The notes under the pieces were generated by a model. It searched no databases. It was not told where the DNA came from and worked only from the letters and a program-made list of their open reading frames with translations. A program made the translations under genes and the position numbers. A DNA stretch of 64,000 nt, from NCBI RefSeq assembly GCF_000016165.1, contig NC_009253.1, forward strand, positions 1,894,332 to 1,958,331. Reading direction: 5' to 3'. Shown here piece after piece: positions 26,239 to 36,663 of this stretch (positions are counted from its first letter, which is position 1; every line of letters begins with the position of its first letter). Origin of the DNA: Desulforamulus reducens MI-1. GTDB lineage: Bacteria; Bacillota; Desulfotomaculia; Desulfotomaculales; Desulfotomaculaceae.

Positions 26239-26982
26239 TTGTTAGGAGCACATTTTGTGGAAATATTTTCTTCGGTGCAGGGAGAAGGTCCCTATGTAGG
26301 TTTACGCCAAATTTTTATCCGTTTTGCCGGTTGCAACTGGAAATGTGCCTTCTGTGACACACCTACCAACCCAAGGCCAGAATACTTTACTATGGAAAAA
26401 ACACCGGGTCAAAGGGATTTTATACAAGTAGCAAATCCTGTAAAACCCGAAAGACTGTCTGAACTAATCAAGCAGTATTACAATCTTTCTCATCATCATT
26501 CCATTAGTCTAACGGGTGGTGAACCCCTCATATATCATGATTATATTACTCGTTTAGTGCCTGCCCTTCAGGGCACTCGTAAAGGAATTTATTTAGAAAC
26601 CAACGGAACATTACCGGAAGAATTAGCGTCTGTAATTAATTTGTGTAATATGATTAGTATGGATATTAAATTGGAGAGCGCCACCAAGGAAAAAACTCCC
26701 TGGGAACTGCACAGGGAGTTTCTAAAAGTGGCCTCCCAAAGGGATGTCTATGTAAAGATCGTCGTTTCAAATAAAACAAACTCCCATGAGCTAGAGCGTG
26801 CCATTGAGATAATTCAAAGCATTGACCCGAATATTGAATTGGTATTTCAGCCTGTTACTCCGAAGGGGGGAGTTTTACCCCCAACCAACGATTCAATACT
26901 CAGGTTTCAGGAGCTTGCCCTAAGTGCAATTAAAAATGTCAGAGTCATTCCGCAAACCCACCTGATGATGGGGCAATTGTAG
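26239..26982 (+). CDS. queE: 7-carboxy-7-deazaguanine synthase
   Basis: Radical SAM enzyme that converts 6-carboxytetrahydropterin to 7-carboxy-7-deazaguanine. FSSVQGEG is at the N-terminus, the cluster motif [12 protein letters not shown] has the CxxxCxxC form, and LTGGEPL is the SAM-binding motif. Length is 247 residues. The TTG start at 26239 follows the DUF366 stop at once, with GGGGG about 10 bases upstream. Confidence 0.92.
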   Translation: MLGAHFVEIFSSVQGEGPYVGLRQIFIRFAGCNWKCAFCDTPTNPRPEYFTMEKTPGQRDFIQVANPVKPERLSELIKQYYNLSHHHSISLTGGEPLIYHDYITRLVPALQGTRKGIYLETNGTLPEELASVINLCNMISMDIKLESATKEKTPWELHREFLKVASQRDVYVKIVVSNKTNSHELERAIEIIQSIDPNIELVFQPVTPKGGVLPPTNDSILRFQELALSAIKNVRVIPQTHLMMGQL

Positions 26983-26995
26983 AGGAGTTGATGCA

Positions 26996-27559
26996 ATGTT
27001 TGATCTACCGAAAATCGAAAAAGCTGTGAAAATGATTCTAGAAGCAATTGGTGAAGACCCCAACAGAGAAGGGTTAGAGGAGACGCCGGCCAGGGTGGCC
27101 AGAATGTACCAAGAAATATTTGCTGGTCTTGGGGAAGATCCAGAGGAGCACTTAGGAAAAACCTTTTCCGAAGAACATGAGGAAATGGTAATTGTTAAAG
27201 ATATACGCTTGTTCAGCATGTGTGAGCACCATCTTATACCCTTTATTGGCAAAGCCCATGTATGTTATATTCCTAGGAATGGAAATGTGACAGGATTATC
27301 CAAACTGGCAAGGTTAGTAAATGGGTATGCTCGTCGCCCCCAACTTCAAGAACGTCTAACCAAACAAATAGCTGATGCAATTATGAAGCGTTTAAACCCC
27401 TATGGAGTTGTGGTTGTAGTGGAAGCAGAGCATCTTTGTATGTCCATGAGAGGTGTAAGATCACCGGGGGCCAGAACGGTAACTTCTGCAGTAAGGGGTA
27501 TTTTCAAAAAGAATGAAGCCTCCCGTGCTGAAGCCATGAGCCTAATTATGAAAAGTTAG
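26996..27559 (+). CDS. folE: GTP cyclohydrolase I
   Basis: Makes 7,8-dihydroneopterin triphosphate from GTP, the common precursor for folate and for queuosine through QueD. Motifs include [19 protein letters not shown], the zinc site [17 protein letters not shown] and CMSMRGVR. Length is 187 residues. The presence of queDCE suggests it mainly feeds preQ0 synthesis here. It follows queE by 13 bases. Confidence 0.94.
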   Translation: MFDLPKIEKAVKMILEAIGEDPNREGLEETPARVARMYQEIFAGLGEDPEEHLGKTFSEEHEEMVIVKDIRLFSMCEHHLIPFIGKAHVCYIPRNGNVTGLSKLARLVNGYARRPQLQERLTKQIADAIMKRLNPYGVVVVVEAEHLCMSMRGVRSPGARTVTSAVRGIFKKNEASRAEAMSLIMKS

Positions 27560-27580
27560 TTGAAATCGGAGGAAAACTTA

Positions 27581-27763
27581 GTGAGTATTGAAAACAACAA
27601 ACCAGATAAATTAGAGCTTATTGCCCAAAAGAGTTTTGAAAACTATAAAGAAATGTATAAAGTGGTAGACTTTCTCAATAGAACATTAAAGGAAAAACAA
27701 GTGATTTTTGGTTTAACTAAAGGTAAGGACGGTAACATGACCATTTCTATTTATGAAACATAG
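27581..27763 (+). CDS. YpmA-like DUF4264 protein
   Basis: A 60-residue protein whose core YKVVDFLNRTLKEKQVIFGL closely resembles Bacillus YpmA (DUF4264), a small protein of unknown role. GTG 27581 is chosen because GGAGGAAA lies 7 bases upstream; an in-frame TTG at 27560 has no ribosome site. It is co-directional with folE and surE, with 10-20 base gaps. Confidence 0.7.
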   Translation: MSIENNKPDKLELIAQKSFENYKEMYKVVDFLNRTLKEKQVIFGLTKGKDGNMTISIYET

Positions 27764-27772
27764 GAGGTAGTA

Positions 27773-28534
27773 ATGCGGATACTAATTTCTAACGATGACG
27801 GAATTTATGCAGACGGCATAGGTCAACTTAGAAAAGCTATGGAGACCATTGCATCTGAAGTATATGTAGTGGCCCCGGATCGCGAAAGAAGTGCCTGCGG
27901 TCATGGCATTACTGTTACTAGGCCCTTAAGAGCAAAGGTGCATCCGTTTAAATCGGGTCATGCAAAGGGATGGGTCATCGATGGTACTCCTGCAGATTGT
28001 GTTAAATTGGGCTTAGAATCTCTTCTGGAGAATCCACCGGATCTAGTTGTATCAGGCATTAATTTGGGTCCAAATCTTGGTACCGATGTTTTATATTCCG
28101 GTACCGTATCAGCTGCCTATGAGGCCATCATAAATCATGTACCAGCCATTGCAGTGTCTCTGGCAGCTTGGGAAGAACTTAACTATCAAGTGGCAGCCGA
28201 CTTTATGAAAGATTTTATTCCAATGTTAAAAGAACATCCCATGGGAGAAGGGATGTTACTAAACATTAATATTCCCAACAACTATAACGGACGGGGTATC
28301 AAAGTTACACGCTTGGGACGTCGACGCTACATAAAGTGTTTTGACAAACGGGTAGACCCAAGAGGCAAGACCTATTTTTGGATGGCAGGAGAACCACAAA
28401 ATCTTGATGACGATGATCCTGAAACCGATGCAGCAGCTGTTAATGACGGATACGTTTCGGTTACACCTTTACATTTGGATCTTACGGATTACTCTTATAA
28501 AAAGAAATTGGCCGGCTGGTTGCCGACCAAGTAA
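27773..28534 (+). CDS. surE: 5'/3'-nucleotidase SurE
   Basis: Metal-dependent phosphatase acting on nucleoside monophosphates. The N-terminal metal motif ISNDDGIYADG is intact. VVAPDRERSACGHGIT and the GTPADCVKLG and SGINLGPNLGTD segments are typical. Length is 253 residues. GGAGGTAGTA lies upstream of ATG 27773. It is the last gene of the run and ends at a terminator. Confidence 0.94.
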   Translation: MRILISNDDGIYADGIGQLRKAMETIASEVYVVAPDRERSACGHGITVTRPLRAKVHPFKSGHAKGWVIDGTPADCVKLGLESLLENPPDLVVSGINLGPNLGTDVLYSGTVSAAYEAIINHVPAIAVSLAAWEELNYQVAADFMKDFIPMLKEHPMGEGMLLNINIPNNYNGRGIKVTRLGRRRYIKCFDKRVDPRGKTYFWMAGEPQNLDDDDPETDAAAVNDGYVSVTPLHLDLTDYSYKKKLAGWLPTK

Positions 28535-28541
28535 CGTAAGA

Positions 28542-28566
28542 AGCTCTCTGCTAAGAGGGCTTTTTT
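28542..28566 (+). terminator. Intrinsic terminator after surE
   Basis: AGCTCTCT pairs with AGAGGGCT over GCTA and is followed by six T residues. It abuts the convergent SASP-like gene. Confidence 0.8.
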
Positions 28567-28732
28567 ATACTAATTCATTGGCCCTTGCTAACGCAATTTT
28601 TACAAAGTTGCCACACTGTCGGGAAGTCAAATTTCCGTAATCACTATGCTCCCCTTCAATTAAACCCTCTACTCCCTGCTGGCTGGCAGCATAATGTTTC
28701 ATTTTCCAATTCATTACCTTTTCTCTTCCCAT
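28565..28732 (-). CDS. Small acid-soluble spore protein, alpha/beta-like
   Basis: A 55-residue ORF with AAGGAGGAATCGAT before its ATG at 28732. It has the SASP hallmarks in reduced form: an N-terminal MNWKMKHYAA helix in place of the usual MKYEIA segment, then GNLTSRQCGNFVK matching the DNA-binding core G-x-LTSRQNG. The family coats spore DNA and protects it. The usual GPR cleavage sequence around E-I-A is altered to Y-A-A, so processing may differ. A TGAATA at 28772-28777 (reverse strand) could be a sigma-G -35 element. Confidence 0.7.
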   Translation of the reverse strand: MGREKVMNWKMKHYAASQQGVEGLIEGEHSDYGNLTSRQCGNFVKIALARANELV

Positions 28733-28988
28733 ATCGATTCCTCCTTATAAGGATAAATTTTATTGTCCGAATATTCATCCCACTGGTTAAAATCACGTAA
28801 AAGTTGATTTAACCAAAAGGCCTGCATTCGGCAAAGGAAGGGGAAGGTTACCTTTTGAGATTAGTTTAGGAAATAAGACTAGAATTATCAAAATCAAACA
28901 TTATATTATTTCCTTTCTGTGATCCTAGTATGTGATACTGGTGAGAATAATATTACGCAAAGATTTTGGTGTTTTGACCAAAAAAAGT

Positions 28989-30536
28989 TTAGAAACGTCT
29001 GTTAATTATGTTTTTTATTAATTTAAAGTCATTACGGTGGAGTCCTCCCAACAAAAACAAAATCAAAACATAGATAATACAACCCGCAGGTAAAGCCACA
29101 AGCAAAGTCACAAGTGAAGAAAATGAGAAGAGCATTTTTATTTTCCAAATAAATATTGCCATGGCTACCGAGGAAAGAACGGGTTTAACAATATCATGAG
29201 ACCAATGAATTTGGTAACCAATTAGTTTTCGAAGATCAATATAATTTAACAAGGCCATCAAAATAAATCCAAGATTTAAAGACGCTGCAGCACCCAGAAC
29301 GCCAAAGTGGGGAATGGATGTTAAGTAATATAGGCCCAGTATTTTAAAAACAGAAGCAATAGCCATGTTCTTAAATGGTTTCATGGCTTCACCCATTCCT
29401 TGTAATATTCCAGTAGTTGTTTGCTGAAAATATAAGAAGGGTCCCCCAATGGCTAGCACAGCTAAAATAGTTCCGGACTCTGCATAACCAAAGAGCACAC
29501 CGCACATCTCATTGGGAATTAAAAGAAAAGATACAACACAAGGTAAACCAACCACAATGGTGATTCTCAATGCCTTGGCTGTTCGATTTTGTACTAGCCT
29601 GTAGTTTTCAAGGGCCAGAGCATCTGCAATGGCGGGAATCAAAGCTGTGGCCAGAGCAATGGTTATCATGGAAGGAGTGTATAACAAAGTTTGTGCTATG
29701 CCAACCAGTTGGCCATAGACTGATGTTGCTTCGCCCACAGACATACCTGCTGCTTGCAGTCTCTGAGGTATTAAGATTGCTTCCACTGACAGAAGCAGGG
29801 TGCTGAAGAAGCGCATTAAGGTAACTGGTATGCCCAACCCAAATATTCTTGAAATGGTTGTTTTAAAGGGCTCGTAAAGCCTATGTTTTCCAAAGGCATG
29901 GGGTCTTTGATGGTTAAAGTAAAGATAGATGATTGTTAAACACCCAGTAAACTCGCCAATCACTACACCTAAAGCGGCACCCATGGCAGCATATTCCACG
30001 CCCCTAGGCAGTAGGAGATAGGCTATGAACAGACCGGAGACAACCCGCACGAATTGTTCAAGGGTTTGCGTAATGGCAGTGGGTGTCATTTGCTGCAGTC
30101 CCTGAAAATAACCACGGAAGGCTGAGCAAATGGAAACCACAATGATTGCTGGAACAAGACACAGAAAGATATAATATACCTTGGGGTTTGGAAACAGGTA
30201 TTTGGTTAGTAGTGGAGCACAGAAAAATAATAATACAGTAAAGAACACACTGGAGACAAACAAAATAGACAAAGAAATTTTAAAAATCCTTTTTGCACCA
30301 TGTATATTATTTTTTGCCATTTCCTCTGCAAGAAGTTTAGAAATGGCAACGGGTATTCCCATCGTTGCCATTACCAAAATTAAAATGTAAATGGGAAAAA
30401 CCATATTGAATAAGCCGATTCCTTCGGGTTTAATTAGTCGGATAATAACCATTTGATAAACAAAACCAATGACTCTATTAATAAAGCTTGCTGAAAGTAA
30501 AATCAAAGCACCAGTTATAAAAGATTGTCGAGACAT
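28989..30536 (-). CDS. spoVB: Stage V sporulation protein B / MOP-family lipid flippase
   Basis: A 515-residue polytopic protein (about 14 TM segments) of the MOP/MATE-like polysaccharide exporter family. The N-terminus SFITGALILLSASFINRVIGF and the GIGLFNMVFPIY loop are typical of SpoVB/YtgP proteins. SpoVB is needed for spore cortex peptidoglycan and probably flips lipid-linked precursors. YtgP or MurJ roles cannot be excluded from sequence alone. It lies beside the SASP-like gene on the same strand. The 28733-28988 spacer has only a weak GGTTAAAATC/GATTTAACC stem. Confidence 0.85.
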   Translation of the reverse strand: MSRQSFITGALILLSASFINRVIGFVYQMVIIRLIKPEGIGLFNMVFPIYILILVMATMGIPVAISKLLAEEMAKNNIHGAKRIFKISLSILFVSSVFFTVLLFFCAPLLTKYLFPNPKVYYIFLCLVPAIIVVSICSAFRGYFQGLQQMTPTAITQTLEQFVRVVSGLFIAYLLLPRGVEYAAMGAALGVVIGEFTGCLTIIYLYFNHQRPHAFGKHRLYEPFKTTISRIFGLGIPVTLMRFFSTLLLSVEAILIPQRLQAAGMSVGEATSVYGQLVGIAQTLLYTPSMITIALATALIPAIADALALENYRLVQNRTAKALRITIVVGLPCVVSFLLIPNEMCGVLFGYAESGTILAVLAIGGPFLYFQQTTTGILQGMGEAMKPFKNMAIASVFKILGLYYLTSIPHFGVLGAAASLNLGFILMALLNYIDLRKLIGYQIHWSHDIVKPVLSSVAMAIFIWKIKMLFSFSSLVTLLVALPAGCIIYVLILFLLGGLHRNDFKLIKNIINRRF

Positions 30537-30832
30537 GCCTATTTTCCTTTCGTACTGGTCAAGCCAGATAGTCCACTATTATGTGTATGATCTGGGCTTA
30601 ATTGGTATGAAAGGAAGACATATGGAATCTGAATGCAAAAATTTATATCAATTTTCTCTATATTAAGAGGATTTGGATAACAGATGTAGAAATGTTAACA
30701 TAATTTTAATATCATTTATGTTATTAGAATTGGGTATAAGCAGAAAGACAGTGCTAACCCAAACCATAAATGGTATAGGTATATAATATAGCAATTGGGG
30801 ATACCATTATTTACAAAAAGGAGGCCTGAACT

Positions 30833-32836
30833 TTGAAAAATTACCAGTCCAATCAACTCCGAAATGTTGCAGTGGTGGCCCACGGCGGTTCTGGCAAGAC
30901 GTCTCTAGTAGAAGCAATGATATTTAATACCGGCACTCTTTCACGGCTTGGGAGAATAGAAGACGGTACAACTGTTTCAGATTACCATCCTGAAGAAACT
31001 GCACGAAAAATGACCATCCACACAAGTCTGGTTCCGGTTGAATGGAATAACACGAAGATTAACTTACTGGATACACCGGGTTTTTCTGACTTTATTGGTG
31101 AAATTAAAGGCTCTTTACGTGTTTCTGACGGCGCTCTATTTGTGGTATCTGCAGTGGACGGTGTTCAGGTACAACACGAAGTAATTTGGGACATGACACC
31201 GGAATTACCAAAAATAGTAGTTATTAATAAAATGGATCGTGAAAATGCGAACTTTGATAAGACTTTAGATGAATTGAAGAATAAATTTGGTGCTAACTTT
31301 GTACCTATCCAACTCCCCATTGGGGCTTTCAATGATTTCAACGGAGTTGTTAACGTTATAGAACAAATGGCCTTAGAAGGAGAAGGTAAGGGTAAAGAGA
31401 CTGCTGTTGCCGGTGATTTAACCGATCAACTGGAACTATATCGTGAGGCCCTAATTGAAGCAGCTGCTGAGGGCGATGATGACCTAACCATGAAATATTT
31501 GGAAGGGGAAGAGCTTACAGTTGATGAAATAAGGGATGGTTTCCGTAAGTCTCTGGCCATGGGTAAAGTGATTCCTGTACTTGCCTGCAGTGCTACTAAA
31601 AACATTGGAGTAGCCTCATTACTGGATTTTATTTCTGTTTACTTCCCTTCTCCTAAGGTGGAAGATGGTCCAATGGCTGCATTAATATTTAAAACCATTG
31701 CAGATCCCTATGTGGGTAAGATGAATTTCTTTAAAGTATTTAGAGGACAATTTAAAAACGATACTCCAATCGTAAATGCCAGCAAAGAAAAAGCTGAAAA
31801 AATTAGTCAAATTCTTTATGTACGTGGTAAGTCTACAGTTCAAACCGATGTGGTTCCCTGTGGTGACTTAGCTGTTCTAGTTAAGCTGCAAGATACCTCC
31901 ACAGGTGATACTTTATCTCATCGTGATAACCCACAGGTATTAGAAGGTATAGAGTTCCCAACTCCCACATTAACAATCGCTGTTGCTCCCAAGAGTAAGA
32001 ACGATGAAGATAAATTAGGTGATGCTTTATTAAAATTAGTAGACGAAGATCCAACCGTTAAGATTCATAAAAATACTGAAACTAAACAAACTCTATTAAT
32101 AACCATGGGTGAAGCACAGACCCAGATTATGGTTGATCGTCTTAAGAAAAAATATGGTGTTGATGTAACATTAGAAGAAGCAAAGGTGCCTTATCGAGAA
32201 ACAGTACGTAAAAAGGTTGAAGTAGAAGGAAAGCATAAAAAACAATCTGGTGGTCGTGGTCAATATGGTCATGTTTGGATCCGCTTTGAGCCTACTGACG
32301 AACACTTTGTTTTTGGCGAAGAAGTATTTGGCGGTGCCGTTCCCAGAAACTTTTTCCCAGCTGTTGAAAAAGGTTTAAAAGAAGCAATGGAAGAAGGGGT
32401 ACTAGCAGGGTTCCCGATGACAGGACTGAAGGCTACATTATATGATGGCTCATACCATCCAGTTGATTCCTCTGAAATGGCTTTCAAAATTGCAGCTCAT
32501 TTAGCTTTTAAGAAGGGTTGTGAACAAGCCAGTCCAGTTCTTTTAGAACCCATTCAAAACGTTGAAGTTACTGTTCCTGAAAGTTTCATGGGGGATATTA
32601 TCAGTGATTTTAATACCAAACGTGGCCGTGTGTTAGGGACTGAGCCTATGGGTAAATTTGTTATGATACGTGCTCAGGTTCCTCTGTCAGAAATGTATCG
32701 TTACGCAATTGATCTAAAATCAATGACCCAGGGACGAGGTTCATTTACTATGGAGTTTGCCAGCTACGAAGAATTCTCAGGCCGTGAAGCAGAATTGGTT
32801 ATTAAGAAGGCAAAAGAAGAGCGTGAAGCTAAATAA
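30833..32836 (+). CDS. Elongation factor G-like translational GTPase (EF-G paralog)
   Basis: A 667-residue five-domain translational GTPase, about 25 shorter than canonical EF-G. The P-loop is AHGGSGKTS in place of AHIDAGKT. G3 is DTPGFSDF and G4 is NKMDRE. Domain II-V markers include GRGQYGHVWI and the C-terminal SMTQGRGSFTMEF. The altered P-loop and the absence of str-operon neighbours (rpsL, rpsG, tuf) point to the second EF-G type (FusA2-like), whose role in translocation or recycling is less clear. TTG start at 30833 follows AAAGGAGG. Confidence 0.88.
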   Translation: MKNYQSNQLRNVAVVAHGGSGKTSLVEAMIFNTGTLSRLGRIEDGTTVSDYHPEETARKMTIHTSLVPVEWNNTKINLLDTPGFSDFIGEIKGSLRVSDGALFVVSAVDGVQVQHEVIWDMTPELPKIVVINKMDRENANFDKTLDELKNKFGANFVPIQLPIGAFNDFNGVVNVIEQMALEGEGKGKETAVAGDLTDQLELYREALIEAAAEGDDDLTMKYLEGEELTVDEIRDGFRKSLAMGKVIPVLACSATKNIGVASLLDFISVYFPSPKVEDGPMAALIFKTIADPYVGKMNFFKVFRGQFKNDTPIVNASKEKAEKISQILYVRGKSTVQTDVVPCGDLAVLVKLQDTSTGDTLSHRDNPQVLEGIEFPTPTLTIAVAPKSKNDEDKLGDALLKLVDEDPTVKIHKNTETKQTLLITMGEAQTQIMVDRLKKKYGVDVTLEEAKVPYRETVRKKVEVEGKHKKQSGGRGQYGHVWIRFEPTDEHFVFGEEVFGGAVPRNFFPAVEKGLKEAMEEGVLAGFPMTGLKATLYDGSYHPVDSSEMAFKIAAHLAFKKGCEQASPVLLEPIQNVEVTVPESFMGDIISDFNTKRGRVLGTEPMGKFVMIRAQVPLSEMYRYAIDLKSMTQGRGSFTMEFASYEEFSGREAELVIKKAKEEREAK

Positions 32837-32918
32837 TCTTCATTAGAAATACTCGTTTCGCAACATTTTATTTGTCGCTATCTTCAAGCATTATCTAATA
32901 GTCACAGGAAAAATTATA

Positions 32919-32971
32919 AATGCTAAAATAGCCCTAAACCTGATATTATGGTTTAGGGCTATTTTAGCATT
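32919..32971. terminator. Perfect 22-bp palindrome between convergent units
   Basis: AATGCTAAAATAGCCCTAAACC and its exact complement flank a 9-base loop. It ends the EF-G-like transcript and overlaps the end of the pseudogene on the other strand, so it is a likely bidirectional terminator, although T-runs are short. Confidence 0.7.
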
Positions 32972-33292
32972 TAGAACCAACAAGTTGAACCAAACGTTTT
33001 AAGAAATCGGTCATCAAATTGCTGAACAGTATCATAGGCTCATCGCGTTTTTCATTATTAGATATTCTACCTGTGATCATATTCAAAGCCATAACTGATA
33101 CTGTTAAGGCACCACACATACCTCCCGCATGTCCCAATCCACCGCCAAAACAGGTTAATAATTTTACCGTCTCTTGATTGATTTCCGGAGCTAAATACCC
33201 ACGAAAAGCTAAAAAACTGCTTCTGCACAGTTATAGCCTTCCTTAAAATAGGTGCCTGCTTTCAAACTTTTAAAAATAGTTTTTTGTTTCAT
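32964..33292 (-). pseudogene. Frameshifted C_GCAxxG_C_C family gene
   Basis: Reverse-strand reading from ATG 33292 gives MKQKTIFKSLKAGTYFKEGY, then NCAEAV, followed by a stop after a T-run. Restoring one T continues in frame as LAFRGYLAPEIN, then LTCFGGGLGHAGGMCGALTV. These carry the C, GxGGG and GxxCGA motifs of the C_GCAxxG_C_C (putative redox cofactor) family. Near the end a second slip turns FGSTC into LVQLVG, and the C-terminal part is missing. Family members are usually about 140 residues. Both lesions are single-base changes in T-runs or near them. Confidence 0.75.
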
Positions 33293-33709
33293 AGTTATTG
33301 GTAGGTTCGGTATGACTGTTGCATTCTTTAGTAATTCAAAACGAATATAATATACCAATACTTTGGTTCAAATTTCTATGTTGCGCATTGGAGTTAGGTG
33401 TTGTCTGATTGCAGTTGCTTTTTATTCTTCCATTTTATTGTCTTAGCCTCATAACTAAATTTTCTAGATTTTTATTTATTTTAGATGTTTATACTTTTTA
33501 AAAGACGTCCGTAAGTGTAAAATAATATATGGAAGCAATTGGGAAAAATAACAAAAAAAGCAAATATATTTTTTTTATTAATACAAATACACCTAATGAT
33601 GAGAACTATTTCTTCCCTCTCCAATGCACTTATTCTTTCTGATATACCAAGGAAAAGACAAAAAAAGTCTACTTTATATTTGAAAACAATCAGGAAAGAG
33701 GTGATTTAT

Positions 33710-35824
33710 TTGAAAATATGGGAAATCATGACATCTCCTGTATTGACCTTAAATCCTAGTCAAAAAGTTAGTGAGGTTGTAACCATCTTTATGGGCAATA
33801 AGATAGATGGTGCACCAGTAGTAGATAAAAGCGGCAAATTGGTAGGCCTTTTCACAAAGAGTCATATTTATCGCGTTATAAATAATGGCTTGGATATGAA
33901 TAAAACAAAGGTTAAGGATTTAATGACCAAGCAGCTATTAACTGGTCATCCAGATGATGAGTTTAGTGATGTAATAAACGCTTCGGTACCTCGACTTCCT
34001 GTTATTGATGAAAAAGGACGGGTTGTGGGGATTGTAACTCGCGGGGATATAGCAAAAGCCTTTTTTAATTTGCACCGAAGCATTTCTCTCGAACTGGATA
34101 CGATTATTAACTCAACTCATAATATGATTATCTCGATTGATGAAAAAGGAATAATTAAGGTATGGAACTTGTCTGCTGCAAGATTATTAGATACCAAGGC
34201 AGAAGATGCAATTGGCAAACATTTATTAGATATTCTTCCTAACAGTGATCTTTTAGATGTTATTGAGACTGGAGAAGTTGATACTTTAAAGAAAGTGAAA
34301 TTTAATAAACGTACCTTTATATCGAACCGTTCTCCAATTAAAAAGGATGGTAAAATTATTGGTGCAGTGGCCGTTCTTCAGGATATATCAGAAATAGACA
34401 AAATGTCTAAGGAACTATGTTATGTTAAGGAATTGAATAAAGAATTAGATGCCATTGTTGAATCGTCTTTTGACGGTTTATTTATAACCGATGGTAAAGG
34501 TATAATTTTACGTTACAATAAGGCATTTGAGCAATTAACGGGCATCAAAGCACATGAATATTTGGGACTAAGCGTAGCGGATATTAAAAAAGATGGAATT
34601 ATTTCTGAACCTGTAACCTGCCATGTATTGGAGCAGAAGAAATCTATTACAATTATGCAAAAAAGTAGAAGTGGGAAACTCACACTAACTACGGGAAACC
34701 CGATCATGGAAGGAAACGGAGAAATCATAAGAGTTGTGTGCAATGTAAGGGATATAACTGAACTAAATCTATTAAGACACAAGCTAGAAAAAGCCAAAGG
34801 GTTAAGCCAGCACTATGAGAACCAACTTCGTACTTTGAAGTTACAGTACAATGGCTCTGAAAAAATAATAGCCACTTCTGCCAAAATGAGGAACCTGCTT
34901 GATATGGTTGTAAGGCTGGCCTCCGTTGACTCGACTGTTTTAATAAACGGGGAATCTGGAACTGGGAAAGAACTAATTGCAGAAATCATTCATAGTAATA
35001 GTTCACGGAAAGATAAGCCATTTATCAAGGTTAATTGTGGGGCTATTCCAGAAAATTTATTGGAGTCAGAGTTGTTTGGCTATGATGGCGGAGCATTTAC
35101 GGGGGCTAAAAAAGAGGGTAAGCCAGGATATATAGAAATGGCTTCTGGAGGCACATTATTTCTTGATGAAATTGGTGAAGTCCCGCTTAATTTACAGGTA
35201 AAACTGCTTCGGTTTTTACAGAGTAAGGAAATTATTAGGGTAGGGGGGAAAAATTATATTAATGTTGATGTTCGCATAGTAACTGCTACAAACAGAGATC
35301 TTTGGGACATGGTTCAGAAAAAGCAGTTTCGAGAGGATCTTTATTACCGATTAAATGTAGTACCTGTGCATATACCTCCACTGCGCGATAGAAAAGAAGA
35401 TATACCCGCTCTTGTAGCACATTTTATTCAGGTATTTAACCGCAAATACAAAAGGAATAAAAGTATATCTCCAGAAGTAGTTGATTATATTATGCAATAT
35501 AACTGGCCTGGGAATATAAGGGAATTAGAGAATCTTATTGAGAGAATGGTTGTTATTACAATTAAAGATATTATAACTAGCGAAGATCTTCCTTTCCATT
35601 TGCGGGACACGGTTGGCTTAAGTTCTTCTTATATTTTGGTTTCAGGTATCGTTCCTCTAAGGGAAGCTATAGAAAGCGTAGAAAAGCAGTTATTAGAAAA
35701 GGTCTATTCTAAATATCGTAGTACTAGACAAATGGCTAAGGAACTAAAGGTAAATGCCTCTACAGTTGTAAGAAAGGCAGCAAAATATCAAATATCGAAA
35801 GATTCATCCATACAAAATAATTAG
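33710..35824 (+). CDS. Sigma-54-dependent activator with CBS and PAS domains (copy 1)
   Basis: A 704-residue enhancer-binding protein. Order: two CBS domains (about residues 1-115), two PAS domains (about 125-245 and 250-365), an AAA+ domain with Walker A GESGTGKE, the sigma-54-contacting GAFTGA loop, Walker [11 protein letters not shown] and R-finger region, and a C-terminal Fis-type helix-turn-helix ([19 protein letters not shown]). There is no receiver domain, so it senses an internal signal, perhaps a nucleotide through CBS and a small ligand through PAS. TTG 33710 follows AGAGGTGAT. Its likely targets are the sigma-54 promoters at 36253 and 39383. Confidence 0.9.
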   Translation: MKIWEIMTSPVLTLNPSQKVSEVVTIFMGNKIDGAPVVDKSGKLVGLFTKSHIYRVINNGLDMNKTKVKDLMTKQLLTGHPDDEFSDVINASVPRLPVIDEKGRVVGIVTRGDIAKAFFNLHRSISLELDTIINSTHNMIISIDEKGIIKVWNLSAARLLDTKAEDAIGKHLLDILPNSDLLDVIETGEVDTLKKVKFNKRTFISNRSPIKKDGKIIGAVAVLQDISEIDKMSKELCYVKELNKELDAIVESSFDGLFITDGKGIILRYNKAFEQLTGIKAHEYLGLSVADIKKDGIISEPVTCHVLEQKKSITIMQKSRSGKLTLTTGNPIMEGNGEIIRVVCNVRDITELNLLRHKLEKAKGLSQHYENQLRTLKLQYNGSEKIIATSAKMRNLLDMVVRLASVDSTVLINGESGTGKELIAEIIHSNSSRKDKPFIKVNCGAIPENLLESELFGYDGGAFTGAKKEGKPGYIEMASGGTLFLDEIGEVPLNLQVKLLRFLQSKEIIRVGGKNYINVDVRIVTATNRDLWDMVQKKQFREDLYYRLNVVPVHIPPLRDRKEDIPALVAHFIQVFNRKYKRNKSISPEVVDYIMQYNWPGNIRELENLIERMVVITIKDIITSEDLPFHLRDTVGLSSSYILVSGIVPLREAIESVEKQLLEKVYSKYRSTRQMAKELKVNASTVVRKAAKYQISKDSSIQNN

Positions 35825-35906
35825 ATATATAGTTAGTGCAATGCAATTAGACAACAGTTATTTAAATGGGCAACATATAGTTCTTTTGTAGTTGTAACTA
35901 AATAAA

Positions 35907-35956
35907 GAATAAATAAAAAGGAATAGTTTACTTAAACTATTCCTTTTTATTTATTC
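35907..35956 (+). terminator. Perfect 24-bp palindromic terminator
   Basis: GAATAAATAAAAAGGAATAG plus TTTA and its exact complement meet over a two-base loop, ending in TTTTTATTTATTC. It lies 83 bases after the activator gene. The rest of 35825-36390 holds activator-site candidates and a sigma-54 promoter. Confidence 0.8.
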
Positions 35957-36164
35957 AAGAATGAGCTTGATATTAAATTTATAAACTTTGTAGAGTGAGA
36001 ACAAACATTAAAGTGGCAACCCAACAAAAGAATTTATTGTTGCTTCTATGCGTGAGATGCAAGGGTAGTACTTTATGCTTGCCTTCTTAATGTAAGTAAC
36101 ACTGGTAATATTATCTCTATACTGGCGTTTTTTATGCGAAATGTCTTTAGAAAAGCAATTTATA

Positions 36165-36182
36165 TGTTGAGTCTATGCAACA
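36165..36182 (+). promoter_or_regulatory. Candidate upstream activating site (TGTTG-N8-CAACA)
   Basis: TGTTGAGTCTATGCAACA has TGTTG and CAACA arms with 8 bases between, 88 bases upstream of the sigma-54 -24 element. The same arm arrangement recurs at 53513-53530. Further half-sites (GGCAAC, TTGTTGC) lie at 36015-36043. Confidence 0.5.
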
Positions 36183-36252
36183 ATTTAGCCATTAAAAGAT
36201 AATGATTAATTAAAATACCCATGCTTTGTTAGATAAAGCTAAAATTTGACTC

Positions 36253-36269
36253 TGGCATGAAAGTTGCTT
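36253..36269 (+). promoter_or_regulatory. Sigma-54 promoter
   Basis: TGGCATGAAAGTTGCTT matches the -24/-12 consensus TGGCAC-N5-TTGCW with GG and GC ten bases apart. It drives the small-protein, M24 peptidase and DUF6125-like genes. Confidence 0.85.
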
Positions 36270-36390
36270 ATATGAAAAACTTAAGAACCAGTAATTGAAA
36301 TATACTATGACTGGCTAATATTTAACAATATATCTACTAACCAGGGCTTATATACCTAATAGTTTTATAAATTGAAAGGAGTCGATAAGT

Positions 36391-36612
36391 ATGCCTACGT
36401 TAACAGGTATTACAATTGACGAATATGGTCAATTGCGGTTTCCATTGGAGGTTAGTCAAATACTTAATTTAAAAAACAATGAGATGCTAAAAGTTAAGAT
36501 TCAATCTGACCATCTGGTACTAATCCCTCAAAAAGCTGGAACAGATGAAGAAATACTAGATGAAATGCTTAAGGTTATTATTCATGAAGGGATATTGATA
36601 GACATTAAATAA
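36391..36612 (+). CDS. Small AbrB-like (swapped-hairpin) protein
   Basis: A 73-residue protein. Residues 6-50 (ITIDEYGQLRFPLEVSQILN, then LKNNEMLKVKIQSDHLVLIP) follow the AbrB/SpoVT hairpin pattern: a strand with D-x-x-G, a P at the helix start, then two strands. Such domains are DNA-binding transition-state regulators or antitoxins, but no toxin is adjacent. First gene after the sigma-54 promoter. GAAAGGAG lies upstream of ATG 36391. Confidence 0.6.
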   Translation: MPTLTGITIDEYGQLRFPLEVSQILNLKNNEMLKVKIQSDHLVLIPQKAGTDEEILDEMLKVIIHEGILIDIK

Positions 36613-36663
36613 ACCTGTCCTAAAGTCTTATTTTCAGTGAAAGGAGTATAAGAGAAAAAGAAC

